This document shows, in pieces, positions 40,970-50,100 of a stretch of DNA of 64,000 bases. Origin of the DNA: Sagittula sp048553715. Its GTDB lineage: Bacteria > Pseudomonadota > Alphaproteobacteria > Rhodobacterales > Rhodobacteraceae. The number at the start of each line of letters is the position of its first letter. The stretch's first letter is position 1. The notes below the pieces were generated by a model. That model searched no databases. It saw only the letters and a program-made list of their open reading frames with translations, and was not told the DNA's origin. The translations under genes and the position numbers were made by a program. The stretch covers positions 62,001-126,000 of the forward strand of contig NZ_JBLZNC010000006.1 in NCBI RefSeq assembly GCF_048553715.1, read 5' to 3'.

Positions 40970-42313
40970 TTAATCCACTGGCAAGCCTGATGGCACCCGG
41001 TCGGGGCGTCCCAATGGGCGCTGCAAGGCGGTTTCGCCCGTCAGCGCATGCAAGAAAGCCTCCAGCGCGTCGATGTCGGCCTCGACCATTTCCACCGGCG
41101 CGATATCCAGCGTGGTCGCCTGCCGTTCCTGTTCCGCGTAGTGGGCAACAATTGTGAAGTCATGATCCGCCAGCCAAGGCACGTCCGGCAGGCGCGCCAT
41201 GCCCGGCGTCCAATTGGCGCGCATGGTCACGGGATCACACATATGCCGGATCATATCGCGCAGGTTGGAATAGGCCCCGTTGTGCCCCCATGGCCCTGAC
41301 AGGGCCACGTTGCGCAGGCTGGGCGTACGGAACTTATACGCGTCCAGCGGATCGCGGGTGGTTTCCATGCGCCCCATATCGCGGGGCAGGTCGTTGCCAT
41401 CGAATTTACGGCCGGGCCCGAACTGCGGCACGCCGGCGGCGTAGAAATTCTGATCGGTGAACAGCGGGCCGGAATGACACGCGGCACATCCCGCATCCCC
41501 GAAAAACAGCATACGCCCGCGTTCCGCCAACGGGTCGAGCGGTGTGCCGTCGCGCAAATAGGCATCAAAGGGGCTGTCAAAGCTCTGCCATTCCGAGGTT
41601 TCAAAAGCCGCAATCGCATTGGCAATATGCGTGATTTCGATGTCATCGGCTTGCGTGACGTCATCGAAGGCGACGCTGAAAGCCGCCACATAGGCGGGCT
41701 TGTCGCGGACGCGCTGGGCGACGACCTCCCACCCGGCTGTGAAGCTTTGGGCAAAGGCCGCGGCGATGTCGTTGTCCTCTGCCTGTCCCGCCATTTCGGC
41801 AGCGGAGGTCAGCGGGAACAGCGCCTGCGCCGCCACAATGGAACTTAGGCCCATCGGGGTCTGGTCCTTGGCGGGCGTGCGAAACCCGGACGGCTGGGAC
41901 GGGTCGGTTTGCACCCGACCGTCATGAAACAGCGTATGCCGGTCCTTATGCCCGACGTTCCAAAGCGCGGGCGCATTGCGCGGGATGCGTTCGTGGATCT
42001 GGGTGGCGCCGACTGTGCCGGACCGGCGGTTTTCCCCCAGTCCGAAACCGCCTTCTCCGATGCCGAGGCTTAGCCCGTCGGTGCCGTGCAGGCTGTGATG
42101 ATGGCATGTGGCGCAACTGATGTTGCGATTGCCCGACAGCATCTTGTCGTAGAACAACAGCTGCCCAAGCCGTGCCTGCGCGGGATCGGCGTGGACGTAG
42201 TCGGCGGGGGTGATTGTCTCATCACCATTGGCAAAAGCGCCGGTGGCGAGAAGAAAGGGCAGGGCGCGCAAAGCGCGTCTGATGGAAAGAGAAAATAAAT
42301 GCATCAAGGGCAT
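40970..42313 (-). CDS. Di-haem cytochrome c peroxidase / MauG-family protein
   Basis: 447-residue periplasmic protein with a signal peptide (ALRALPFLLATGAFANG) and two c-type haem motifs: Cys67-x2-Cys70-His71 (CATCH) and Cys276-x2-Cys279-His280 (CAACH). Conserved blocks LGQLLFYDKMLSGNRNISCATCH and RGRMLFFGDAGCAACHSG are typical of bacterial di-haem cytochrome c peroxidases and MauG-like enzymes. It could reduce H2O2 with electrons from a small cytochrome c or modify a partner protein. AAAGGT lies upstream of ATG 42313. Single-gene unit. Confidence 0.92.
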   Translation of the reverse strand: MPLMHLFSLSIRRALRALPFLLATGAFANGDETITPADYVHADPAQARLGQLLFYDKMLSGNRNISCATCHHHSLHGTDGLSLGIGEGGFGLGENRRSGTVGATQIHERIPRNAPALWNVGHKDRHTLFHDGRVQTDPSQPSGFRTPAKDQTPMGLSSIVAAQALFPLTSAAEMAGQAEDNDIAAAFAQSFTAGWEVVAQRVRDKPAYVAAFSVAFDDVTQADDIEITHIANAIAAFETSEWQSFDSPFDAYLRDGTPLDPLAERGRMLFFGDAGCAACHSGPLFTDQNFYAAGVPQFGPGRKFDGNDLPRDMGRMETTRDPLDAYKFRTPSLRNVALSGPWGHNGAYSNLRDMIRHMCDPVTMRANWTPGMARLPDVPWLADHDFTIVAHYAEQERQATTLDIAPVEMVEADIDALEAFLHALTGETALQRPLGRPDRVPSGLPVD

Positions 42314-42480
42314 GGCAGACCTTTGATCTGAAAAAATGAAAATTACTAACTAAAATGTGAACAGATCAGAGGTTTGGCGCAAGCCATAGATTCCGGACCT
42401 TGAGGCGAGTTATCCCCGGAAATCGCGCGAACGGCTGATTTCCAGGGATCATTTCCCGTTAACGGAATGGGGCTGCGCCA

Positions 42481-43002
42481 TCAGGTGGGCGCAGCCAGTC
42501 GCCCATAGAACCCTGCGTGGAACAGCAAGGGTGCATCGGGCGCACCTTTGGGGCGGGCGCTGACACGATGGACGTGCCCCACCAGAATGGTGTGGTCGCC
42601 CGCGTCATGGGCCGCTTCAAGAGAGCATTCAAAACGCGACAGGCAGCCTTCGATCAATGGGGTGCCGTGGGCGTCATAGCTGAGCGTGCAATCGTCAAAG
42701 GCGTCGCCGGTTTTGGCAAATCCGTTGCAGATCGCCTCTTGCTCGCTGCCCATCACATGGATGGCAAAGCGTTCGGCGGCGCAAAACAGCGGGTGGCGAT
42801 ACGAATTCTTGGCCGGAGACCACAGGACCAGCGGCGGGTCCAGCGAAACAGAGGCAAAGCTGTTCGCCGTGATGCCCAGCGGGCCGTCGGGCGTGTTGCA
42901 GGTGACCACGCAGACGCCGGTGGCGAATCGACCCAGCGCATCGCGAAAGGCGCGCGGGTCGGCATCTGAGGGGTCAAAGATATGCGGCGGATGATCTGTC
43001 AT
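42481..43002 (-). CDS. Flavin reductase, SmoA-like partner of the monooxygenase
   Basis: 173-residue flavin reductase (FMN-binding split-barrel) that supplies reduced FMN with NAD(P)H. Family features are FRDALGRFATGVCVVTCNT, GITANSFASVSLDPPLVL, and HTILVGHVHRV. The start MTDHPPHIFDPSDADPRAF is at 43002; a longer in-frame reading overlaps the neighbouring gene and looks non-coding. It is the last gene of a three-gene minus-strand operon with an SsuD-like monooxygenase, so it is the likely reductase component of that two-component enzyme. Confidence 0.88.
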   Translation of the reverse strand: MTDHPPHIFDPSDADPRAFRDALGRFATGVCVVTCNTPDGPLGITANSFASVSLDPPLVLWSPAKNSYRHPLFCAAERFAIHVMGSEQEAICNGFAKTGDAFDDCTLSYDAHGTPLIEGCLSRFECSLEAAHDAGDHTILVGHVHRVSARPKGAPDAPLLFHAGFYGRLAAPT

Positions 43003-43012
43003 GGTCACGGAC

Positions 43013-43906
43013 TTAGGGCACCTCATGCCCGAGGGCGAGGGTGTACAGCTCATACCATGTTTCACGATCCAATTTGACGCGGGCCGCGTCACCGATGCTG
43101 GCAATGCGCGACAGGGTGTTTGTGCCCAGAACCGGCAGGATCGTCGCGGGGTGGCGCAGCAGCCAAGCCACCGCCACGGCAGCGGCGTCAGTGTCATATT
43201 CCGCGCCAATGGCGGTCAGCTTTTCACGAAGCGCGCCAGAGCTTTGCGCAAACAGGCTGCCCCCGCCCAAGGGCGACCATGCCATCACCGGATGGTCCTG
43301 CCGCTGGTGAAACGCCAGATCGCCATTGGTCAGCGGGTCGTTGTGGACCAGCGAAATCTCGATCTGGTTGGTCGCCAGCGGGGTGTCCATCGCGGATTGC
43401 AACAGCTCCCAGTCCCAGGGGCGGAAGTTTGACACGCCGACAGCGCGCACCTTGCCGGAATTGACGATCTCGTCCAGCGCCGCGCCGGTTTCCTTGTGAT
43501 CCATCAGCGGATCGGGGCGGTGGATCAGCAACAGGTCGATGCGGTCGGTGTTCATCAGCTTCAGCGATGTGTCGACCGAGTTGCGGATATGCGCGCGCGT
43601 GGTGTCATAATATTTGACGCGTTTGTCGGCATAGCGGCCAACGGGCGCGACGATATCGCATTTTGTCACGATCTCGATGCGGTCGCGCAAGTCAGGCGTC
43701 AGCGCATGGCCAAGGATCTCTTCGGCCATGTAATCTCCGTAGATGTCGGCCTGATCCATCGTGGTGATGCCCTGTTCAAGGCAGGCCTCGATCTTGGCGC
43801 GGATATGATCGGCAGAGGTGTCCTGATCGTCGCCCAGCCGCCACATGCCATAGACAAGGCGGGACAGGGATAGGTCATCAGTCAGTTGAACGCGGTCAAG
43901 GGTCAT
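43013..43906 (-). CDS. Aldo/keto reductase, SmoB-like
   Basis: 297-residue aldo/keto reductase, a NAD(P)H-dependent carbonyl reductase with a TIM barrel. The catalytic tetrad is visible: Asp51 and Tyr56 (MDQADIYGDY), Lys82 (VTKCDI) and His129 (LLIHRPDPLM). The start MTLDRVQLTDDLSLS at 43906 overlaps the monooxygenase stop (ATGA). The context between a flavin-dependent monooxygenase and a flavin reductase suggests reduction of a sugar aldehyde, as SmoB reduces 6-oxoglucose in the sulfo-SMO pathway. The family is secure; the substrate is inferred. Confidence 0.88.
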   Translation of the reverse strand: MTLDRVQLTDDLSLSRLVYGMWRLGDDQDTSADHIRAKIEACLEQGITTMDQADIYGDYMAEEILGHALTPDLRDRIEIVTKCDIVAPVGRYADKRVKYYDTTRAHIRNSVDTSLKLMNTDRIDLLLIHRPDPLMDHKETGAALDEIVNSGKVRAVGVSNFRPWDWELLQSAMDTPLATNQIEISLVHNDPLTNGDLAFHQRQDHPVMAWSPLGGGSLFAQSSGALREKLTAIGAEYDTDAAAVAVAWLLRHPATILPVLGTNTLSRIASIGDAARVKLDRETWYELYTLALGHEVP

Positions 43907-45060
43907 CAGCGGCGGTCTCCTGCGCCAAGCGGCGTCTTCGGGGTCTCGGAGGGTACCCTGCCGTAGACTTTGGGCAGGGAGCATGTGTTCAGATGGGGCA
44001 TCACGCGGGTGCCGAAATGCTTGCACTCATCCATATGCGGATAGCCCGACAGGATGAAGGCACGGATGCCCATTTTGCGATATTCTTCGAGTTCGGACAG
44101 AACCTGATCGGTCGATCCGACGATGGCCGCACCGCAGCCCGAACGCGCACGGCCCACGCCGGTCCACAGATGCGGTTCGACATAGCCGTATTGATCGGCA
44201 AGCTCGCGCGCGCGGGCCTGATGCGACACGCCGAGCGAGCCGGAATCCAGCGCGCGGTTGCGGATCAGCTGGCCCATCTCGTCATCAAGTTTCGACGTGA
44301 TGTATTCCGCGTATTCGCGGGCTTCGGCCTCTGTGTCGCGCACGATCATGTGCACGCGCAGCCCGTAATCCAGCGTCCGGCCATAGCGTTCGGCCACGGC
44401 ATTGACCGCTTTCATACGCTCGGCGATCTGGTCCTTGGGTTCGGGCCACATCAGGTAGACGTCGCAATGCTGGCCGCACAGTTCCAGCGCGGCGGGCGAA
44501 TAGCCCCCGAAGTACAACAGCGGGCCGCCGGTCTGGTAGGGTTTGGCGGGATCGGTGGTCAGCCCCGAGAACTGGTAGACCTCGCCGTGATGGTTGATCT
44601 CGTCCCGCGTCCACGCCTGTTTGAGGATCTCGACCACCTCGCGCGACCGCTGATAGCGAAAGCCGCTGTCGGCCTTTTCGCCGGGAAAGTCCGAGGAGAT
44701 GATGTTCACTGTCAGGCGGCCCTGCAGCATATGATCGAGCGTGGCAATTGTGCGTGCCAGCATGATGGGCTGCATCTCGCCGCAGCGAACCGCCGCCAGC
44801 ATGTTGATCTTCTCGGTGATAGGCGCGCAGCCCGCCACGAAGGACAGCGTGTCCTGACCGACCTGATAGGAGGAGGGGCACAGAATGTTGCGAAAGCCTT
44901 GGGCCTCGGCCTCTTTGACGATACCGGAGCAATGCTCCCAAGAGGACCGCAGCCGGCCCTCGGGCACGCCGAGGAATTCGTAATCGTCGGAACATAGGGC
45001 TGCGAACCATGACACCTCGGCGGCGTCCAGATCGGGGGAGGTGATGGGCACGACCGTCAT
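43906..45060 (-). CDS. SsuD/SmoC-like FMNH2-dependent sulfonate monooxygenase
   Basis: 384-residue luciferase-like (LLM) flavin-dependent monooxygenase of the SsuD group, which cleaves C-S bonds of sulfonates with FMNH2 and O2. Family segments are ILCPSSYQVGQDTLSFVAGCAP, MLARTIATLDHMLQGRLTVNIISSDFPGE, the loop YQRSREVVEILKQAWT, and GPLLYFGGYSPAALEL. It heads the operon with the aldo/keto reductase (4-base overlap) and flavin reductase and is divergent from a GntR regulator. By context the sulfonate may be sulfoquinovose (SmoC role), but SsuD-type alkanesulfonates are not excluded. Confidence 0.9.
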   Translation of the reverse strand: MTVVPITSPDLDAAEVSWFAALCSDDYEFLGVPEGRLRSSWEHCSGIVKEAEAQGFRNILCPSSYQVGQDTLSFVAGCAPITEKINMLAAVRCGEMQPIMLARTIATLDHMLQGRLTVNIISSDFPGEKADSGFRYQRSREVVEILKQAWTRDEINHHGEVYQFSGLTTDPAKPYQTGGPLLYFGGYSPAALELCGQHCDVYLMWPEPKDQIAERMKAVNAVAERYGRTLDYGLRVHMIVRDTEAEAREYAEYITSKLDDEMGQLIRNRALDSGSLGVSHQARARELADQYGYVEPHLWTGVGRARSGCGAAIVGSTDQVLSELEEYRKMGIRAFILSGYPHMDECKHFGTRVMPHLNTCSLPKVYGRVPSETPKTPLGAGDRR

Positions 45061-45089
45061 GACATGTCTCCGCTGGTCATCTTTTCTAT

Positions 45090-45118
45090 TGCGTAGCAGG
45101 GGATTCTGGGTAGATCAA
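45090..45118 (-). promoter_or_regulatory. Candidate promoter of the monooxygenase operon
   Basis: On the minus strand TTGATC (45118-45113), a 17-base spacer and TACGCA (45095-45090), about 30 bases upstream of the monooxygenase ATG. The -35 overlaps the direct repeat at 45114-45130. Moderate match only. Confidence 0.4.
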
Positions 45119-45130
45119 TAATGTATCAAT
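45114..45130. promoter_or_regulatory. Direct repeat, possible GntR operator
   Basis: ATCAAT occurs at 45114-45119 and again at 45125-45130, 11 bases apart (one helical turn), between the divergent monooxygenase and GntR genes. It overlaps the candidate -35 of the operon and the first ATG of gntR, so if it is an operator the true gntR start may be the ATG at 45145. Confidence 0.35.
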
Positions 45131-45846
45131 CCTTGGATGTCCGAATGACCGATCGCCACGCCTTGCCCCTGTATCTTCAGATCAGCGAAATGCTGATCCG
45201 CGACATCAATGCGGGGCGTTTGCAGGATGGTGAACGGTTGCCGCCAGAGCGTGATTACGCGGATGCGCTGGGCATTTCCGTGGGCACGCTGCGCAAGGCG
45301 CTGCAGCAGCTTGTGGAAAAGGGGCTGCTGGAACGTGTGCAGGGGTCGGGGAACTACATCCGCGCCCGCGCGGATGTAGAGGCCGTGTATGCCTTCTTTC
45401 GGGTCGAGCTTCTGGAGGGCGGTGGCCTGCCCACTGCGCAGGTGCTGGATCTGGCGCGGCTCGCCAAACCCGCTGACCTGCCCGCTTTCGGCACCGACCC
45501 CGAGGCCTATCGCATCCGTCGCCTGCGCTATCTGAACAAGACGCCAGCGGTGCTTGAAGAGATCTGGCTGGACGCGTCCTATGCGCCGCGCCTGTCGCGC
45601 GACAACCTTTCCGAGTCCTTATACCTGTATTACCGCGACAGGCTGGGTCTGACGATCCACCGCGCGGAGGACCGCATGACGCTGGAACAGGTTCCCGACT
45701 GGGCACCTCCCACCTTTGGATTGACGCCAGGCGCGCCTGCGTTATGCGCCCACCGGATAAGCTATGACCATGCCGGAGGCCGCCCCGAGGTGTCCCGCGG
45801 CTGGATCGATACCAATGTTGCAACCTATGTGGCCCGACTGAAATGA
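45121..45846 (+). CDS. GntR-family transcriptional regulator with UTRA domain
   Basis: 241-residue HutC-type GntR regulator. The N-terminal winged helix reads PLYLQISEMLIRDINAGRLQDGERLPPERDYADALGISVGTLRKALQQL. The C-terminal UTRA ligand-binding domain (about residues 95-238) contains YRIRRLRYLNKTPAVLEEIWLDASY. The start may be 45121 or, to free the putative operator, 45145. It is divergent from the sulfonate-monooxygenase operon and overlaps a Gfo/Idh/MocA gene by 4 bases, so it most likely represses the module until a sugar-like ligand binds. Confidence 0.9.
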   Translation: MYQSLDVRMTDRHALPLYLQISEMLIRDINAGRLQDGERLPPERDYADALGISVGTLRKALQQLVEKGLLERVQGSGNYIRARADVEAVYAFFRVELLEGGGLPTAQVLDLARLAKPADLPAFGTDPEAYRIRRLRYLNKTPAVLEEIWLDASYAPRLSRDNLSESLYLYYRDRLGLTIHRAEDRMTLEQVPDWAPPTFGLTPGAPALCAHRISYDHAGGRPEVSRGWIDTNVATYVARLK

Positions 45847-46949
45847 TAAAAACAAACGACGAAATCCGCTACGGCGTCATTGGCTGTGGCATGATGGGGC
45901 AGGAGCATCTGCGCAATATTGCCTTGCTCGATGGGGCGCGCGTCTCTGCGATCTTTGAACCCGATGATATGATGCTGCGCGCCGCACGGCTGTTGGTGCC
46001 GGACGCGGCGGTCTGCCCGGATGTTGCGTCCCTGCTGGCGCGCCAAGATGTGGATGCGTTGCTGGTGGCCAGCCCGAACCACCTGCACGTGCCGCAACTG
46101 CGCGAAATCGCGGCGACACGCCCCTTGCCCTTGTTGATGGAAAAGCCGCTGTTCACCGATCCGGCAGATGTGGCCGAGGTTAAGGCATTGGGGGAGTCCT
46201 ATCCCGCGCCGATCTGGGTGGCGATGGAATACCGTTACATGCCGCCGATCGCGAAGTTCCTGCAAGAGGCCCATGCCGCCACGGGCGGGATCAAGATGCT
46301 GACCATTCGTGAGCACCGTTTCCCTTTTCTACCGAAAGTCGGAAACTGGAACCGGTTCAACCGCAACACCGGCGGCACGCTGGTCGAGAAATGCTGTCAC
46401 TTTTTCGATCTGATGCGCAGCGTCCTGCAGGCAGAGCCGGTGCGCGTCATGGCCAGCGCAGGTCAGGCGGTGAACCACCGCGACGAGGTCTATGATGGCG
46501 AAGCCTCGGACATCTGGGACAGCGGTTATGTCATCGTAGATTTCGACAACGGCTCAAAGGCCATGCTGGAACTGTGCATGTTCGCCGAAGGGTCGGAATA
46601 CCAAGAGGAACTTTCCGCTGTTGGCCCTGATGGCAAGATCGAAGCGCTGGTCCCCGGTCCGGGGCGGTTCTGGCCCTCCGATCTGGGCGCGCCGCCGGTG
46701 CCGAAGGTTATTGTCAGCCCCCGCGCGCCGCGCGGCCCGCGGGTTTTGGACATCCCCGTAGACCCAAATCTGCTGGAAGCGGGCGACCACAACGGCGCGA
46801 CATTCTACCAGCACGAGCGGTTTCTGGCATCGGCGAGGGGGAAAGTGGCACCGGAAGTCTCCCTTTTGGACGGGCAAATTGCGGTGCAAATGGGGCTCGC
46901 AGCGCAGCAATCCGCGCGCACGGGTCAGGCGGTTTCCCTGATCGATTAA
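45843..46949 (+). CDS. Gfo/Idh/MocA-family oxidoreductase (possible NAD-dependent sulfoquinovosidase)
   Basis: 368-residue protein with an N-terminal Rossmann motif (YGVIGCGMMGQEHLRN, residues 10-25), the EKP signature (LLMEKPLFTDP, Lys about residue 101) and a C-terminal alpha/beta domain with GGTLVEKCCHFFDLMR. Such proteins oxidise sugars, and some (GH109/GH188-type) hydrolyse glycosides through NAD+. Because it is coupled to the GntR gene and faces a SmoABC-like operon, an NAD+-dependent glycosidase releasing sulfoquinovose is a specific possibility; a plain sugar dehydrogenase is the alternative. Confidence 0.88.
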   Translation: MIKTNDEIRYGVIGCGMMGQEHLRNIALLDGARVSAIFEPDDMMLRAARLLVPDAAVCPDVASLLARQDVDALLVASPNHLHVPQLREIAATRPLPLLMEKPLFTDPADVAEVKALGESYPAPIWVAMEYRYMPPIAKFLQEAHAATGGIKMLTIREHRFPFLPKVGNWNRFNRNTGGTLVEKCCHFFDLMRSVLQAEPVRVMASAGQAVNHRDEVYDGEASDIWDSGYVIVDFDNGSKAMLELCMFAEGSEYQEELSAVGPDGKIEALVPGPGRFWPSDLGAPPVPKVIVSPRAPRGPRVLDIPVDPNLLEAGDHNGATFYQHERFLASARGKVAPEVSLLDGQIAVQMGLAAQQSARTGQAVSLID

Positions 46950-46960
46950 CCAGTAAAACA

Positions 46961-46984
46961 GGCGGTCAAAGCGATTTGACCGCC
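46961..46984 (+). terminator. Terminator-like hairpin after the Gfo/Idh/MocA gene
   Basis: A perfect 10-bp stem GGCGGTCAAA / TTTGACCGCC with a GCGA tetraloop (GNRA type) begins 12 bases after the stop. The following ACATTTATG is only weakly T-rich. Confidence 0.7.
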
Positions 46985-47156
46985 ACATTTATGCCACATT
47001 TCGGTGCGGATATTGTGTTTACGTGGGTGAAAACCCCGTCAATTTGATGTCTCAACAATTTTTTCTAGCGAATGTGGCGGAAATGGGCTAAGCCGAGAAT
47101 AGAGCAAAGTTCGCCGATAAAAAAACCAAGGCGGACACAGAGGTTAGAGCGGTGTT

Positions 47157-50100
47157 ATGATGAACGCGATTGATTTCGTGATCCGTACGAGTGCGGGTAC
47201 AGTAGAGCGTGGTTCTGTAGGTGGCGATGAGCAGGGTTTTCTTCTGCAAGCGGGCTACGGCAACGACATTTCCCTTAATCTGAGCCAGTCGGACCTGCGT
47301 GGATATGACCGCGCAGCAGACGATCTGCTGATTACCCTGGCGGATGGCCGGGTCATCGTGCTCGAGAATTATTTCAGCCCGGCAGGGGCGGGGGCGACCA
47401 ACAGCCGCCTGTTCCTTAGCGCGAATGGCAACCTCAACGAAGTCAGCTTTGTCGAGGCCGAGGGCGGTGCTCTCTTTGCGCAATACGGGCCGACCGAAAG
47501 CTGGGGCAAATGGAGCCCCTCTGAGCAGCTTATCTTTGTCGATGATCCAGAGGTCATGCCCCGCGTCGCAGGTGATTTCACCGGAGACGGCGAAGAGGCC
47601 AGCATGGCGGCGGCTTTGCCGCTGCTGGGTCTTGGTGGTGCAGGCGCCGGTGTGGCCGCAGGGGGCGCGGGGGCGCTTCTTGGTCTGCCGCTGCTGATTG
47701 GCGGCTCCGGCAACGGTAGCGACGGATCCGATGGTGACGATACTGTCGCGGACACCCCTGTCGTGGACACGCCCACAGACACGACCCCGGACTGGATCGC
47801 GCCGACTGTGAACGCCGCAGACACCACCACGGATATTGGCGGGGCGGATGCGGCAGTTGTGACCGTAACCGGCACAGCCAACCCCGGGTCCACAGTCGCC
47901 GTGACCGTGGGGGATACCACCCTGACCGGCGAAGCCGACGAGAACAGCGAATGGGAAGTCGTCTTTGACGACGAGAACTTCCCCGAAGACGGCGTTTATG
48001 AGGACGTCACCGTGGTTGTTACCGATCCCAACGGGACGGTGACCGAACTGGACGGACCATCCTTTGTGATCGACACGACGCCTCCGGCGATCGACGTGAC
48101 CGAAGGCACTGTTACCGTGGGCGAGGTCGTCAACGCAGAAGAGCATCAGAACGGTGTCACCGTGAACGGCACGGGCGAGGCGGATGCCACCCTGACCGTG
48201 ACGGTTGGCGAATACTCCGAGACGACGACCATTGCCGAGGATGGCACTTGGTCCTTCACCTTTGACGAAACCGTATTTGCCGAAGGTGAATACACCACCG
48301 ATATCACGCTGGAGGCGACCGATGCCTTTGGCAACAGCACGGTTGTCACCGACAGCGTGCAGGTGGACACCGTTAATATGGTCACCCTTGATAACGGGCC
48401 GCTGACGGGCGACGATCTGATTTCTGCCGGTGAACATGCCGCCGGTGTGACCCTGTCGGGCACCACGCAGGCAGGCTCGACGGTCGAGGTGACCATCGAA
48501 GGTGTGACGCAAACGGCCACCGCAGACGCGGACGGTCTGTGGTCGGTGACCTTTGGCGCGGCGGATCTGCCCGAAGGGGTCTATCAGACAACGGCCATGA
48601 TCGTGTCCACAGATGCGGCGGGCAACGCCAGCACGCTGAGCCACACGTTTGACGTGGATACCGAAGCGACCGTGACCATCGACACCAGCGGTGTCGCAGC
48701 CGACGGTATGGTCAACGCCTCGGAGTTCTCCAGCGAGATCACTCTGGTCGGCACTGGCGAGCCGGGCGCGTCGCTTGTCATCAGCTCTGGCGGCAATACG
48801 CTGGGGACAACTGTGGTTGGCGCGGACGGCGCGTGGTCGCTGGCGGTGATGCCGTCGATGCTGGCCATCTCGGGCGACAACGACTCCGAGCTTGGCTACA
48901 CCAGCACCGTCGATGTGGTGTCGACAGACGGGGCGGGCAACGTCTCGGGAACCTCTGGCGAGATCCGCGTGGACACCAGCACGTCGGTCATCGGCATGTT
49001 CGACGACGGCAACCAGATCATCAATGCATCCGAGCGCGCGGATGGCGTCAGCCTGAGCGGCGGCGCCGAGCCGGGTGCTGCGATCACCGTATCGGTGGGC
49101 GGCAGCACGCTGACAACGACGGCAGGCGCTGATGGTGCATGGTCGGTGGACATTCCCACGGCGCTGATCCCCGAGGGGGAAACAACGCTGGGCGCGGATG
49201 TGGTTTCGACCGATCTGGCAGGCAACGTGGCAACTGCATCCATGTCGATTGCGGTCGATACAATCACCGGCCTGACCATGGACACCGCGTCGGTGGGCAC
49301 CGATGGCACCGTCAACGCGAATGAGCGCAGCGACGGCGTGACCGTGACCGGCACCACCGAGGCAGGTTCGACCGTGGTTCTGACCGTGGCTGGCACAGAC
49401 TATCCCGCGACTGTCACCGGTACCGAATGGTCCGTGACACTGCCCACAAGCATCATCCCCGAGGGCGAGACCTCGCTGCCGGTTGTGGCCACCACGACCG
49501 ATGCGGCGGGTAACTCTGCCTCCGAGCCGGGCACCATTGCCATCGACACAGTCACCGATGTGGCCATCCTGACGAACAATGCAGGGCCGGATAACATCGT
49601 CAACGAGGTTGAACACGACAGCGGCGTCGTCCTGAACGGCACCGCTGAACCGGGTGCTGTGGTGAATGTCACTCTGGGCACGGTCACGAACCCCGCCACT
49701 GTTGCAGCAAACGGAAGCTGGACGGTGACCTTTGCCTCTGCTGATGTTCCGACGGGCGAGCAGTCGGTGACAATCACCGCGCACGCAATCGACGCCGCAG
49801 GAAACGAGGAAACCGCATCCAGCACGATCGCGGTGGACACGTTGGTGCGTGACTTTGCCATCACATCCACCCCCGGTGGCGACGATGGGGTCATCAACGC
49901 GGACGAGGCCACCAGCGGGTTGACCGTGACCGGTACCACCGAACCCGGCGGTGCGGTGATGCTGACCCTGAATGGTCATTCGGTTCCCGCAGCGGTGGCC
50001 GCAGACGGGTCGTGGACCGCGCAGTTTTCCGCCAGCCAACTGCCTTCGGGTGAGACAACGACAGTGCTGACGGCAGTGTCGACCGATCTGGCAGGCAACG

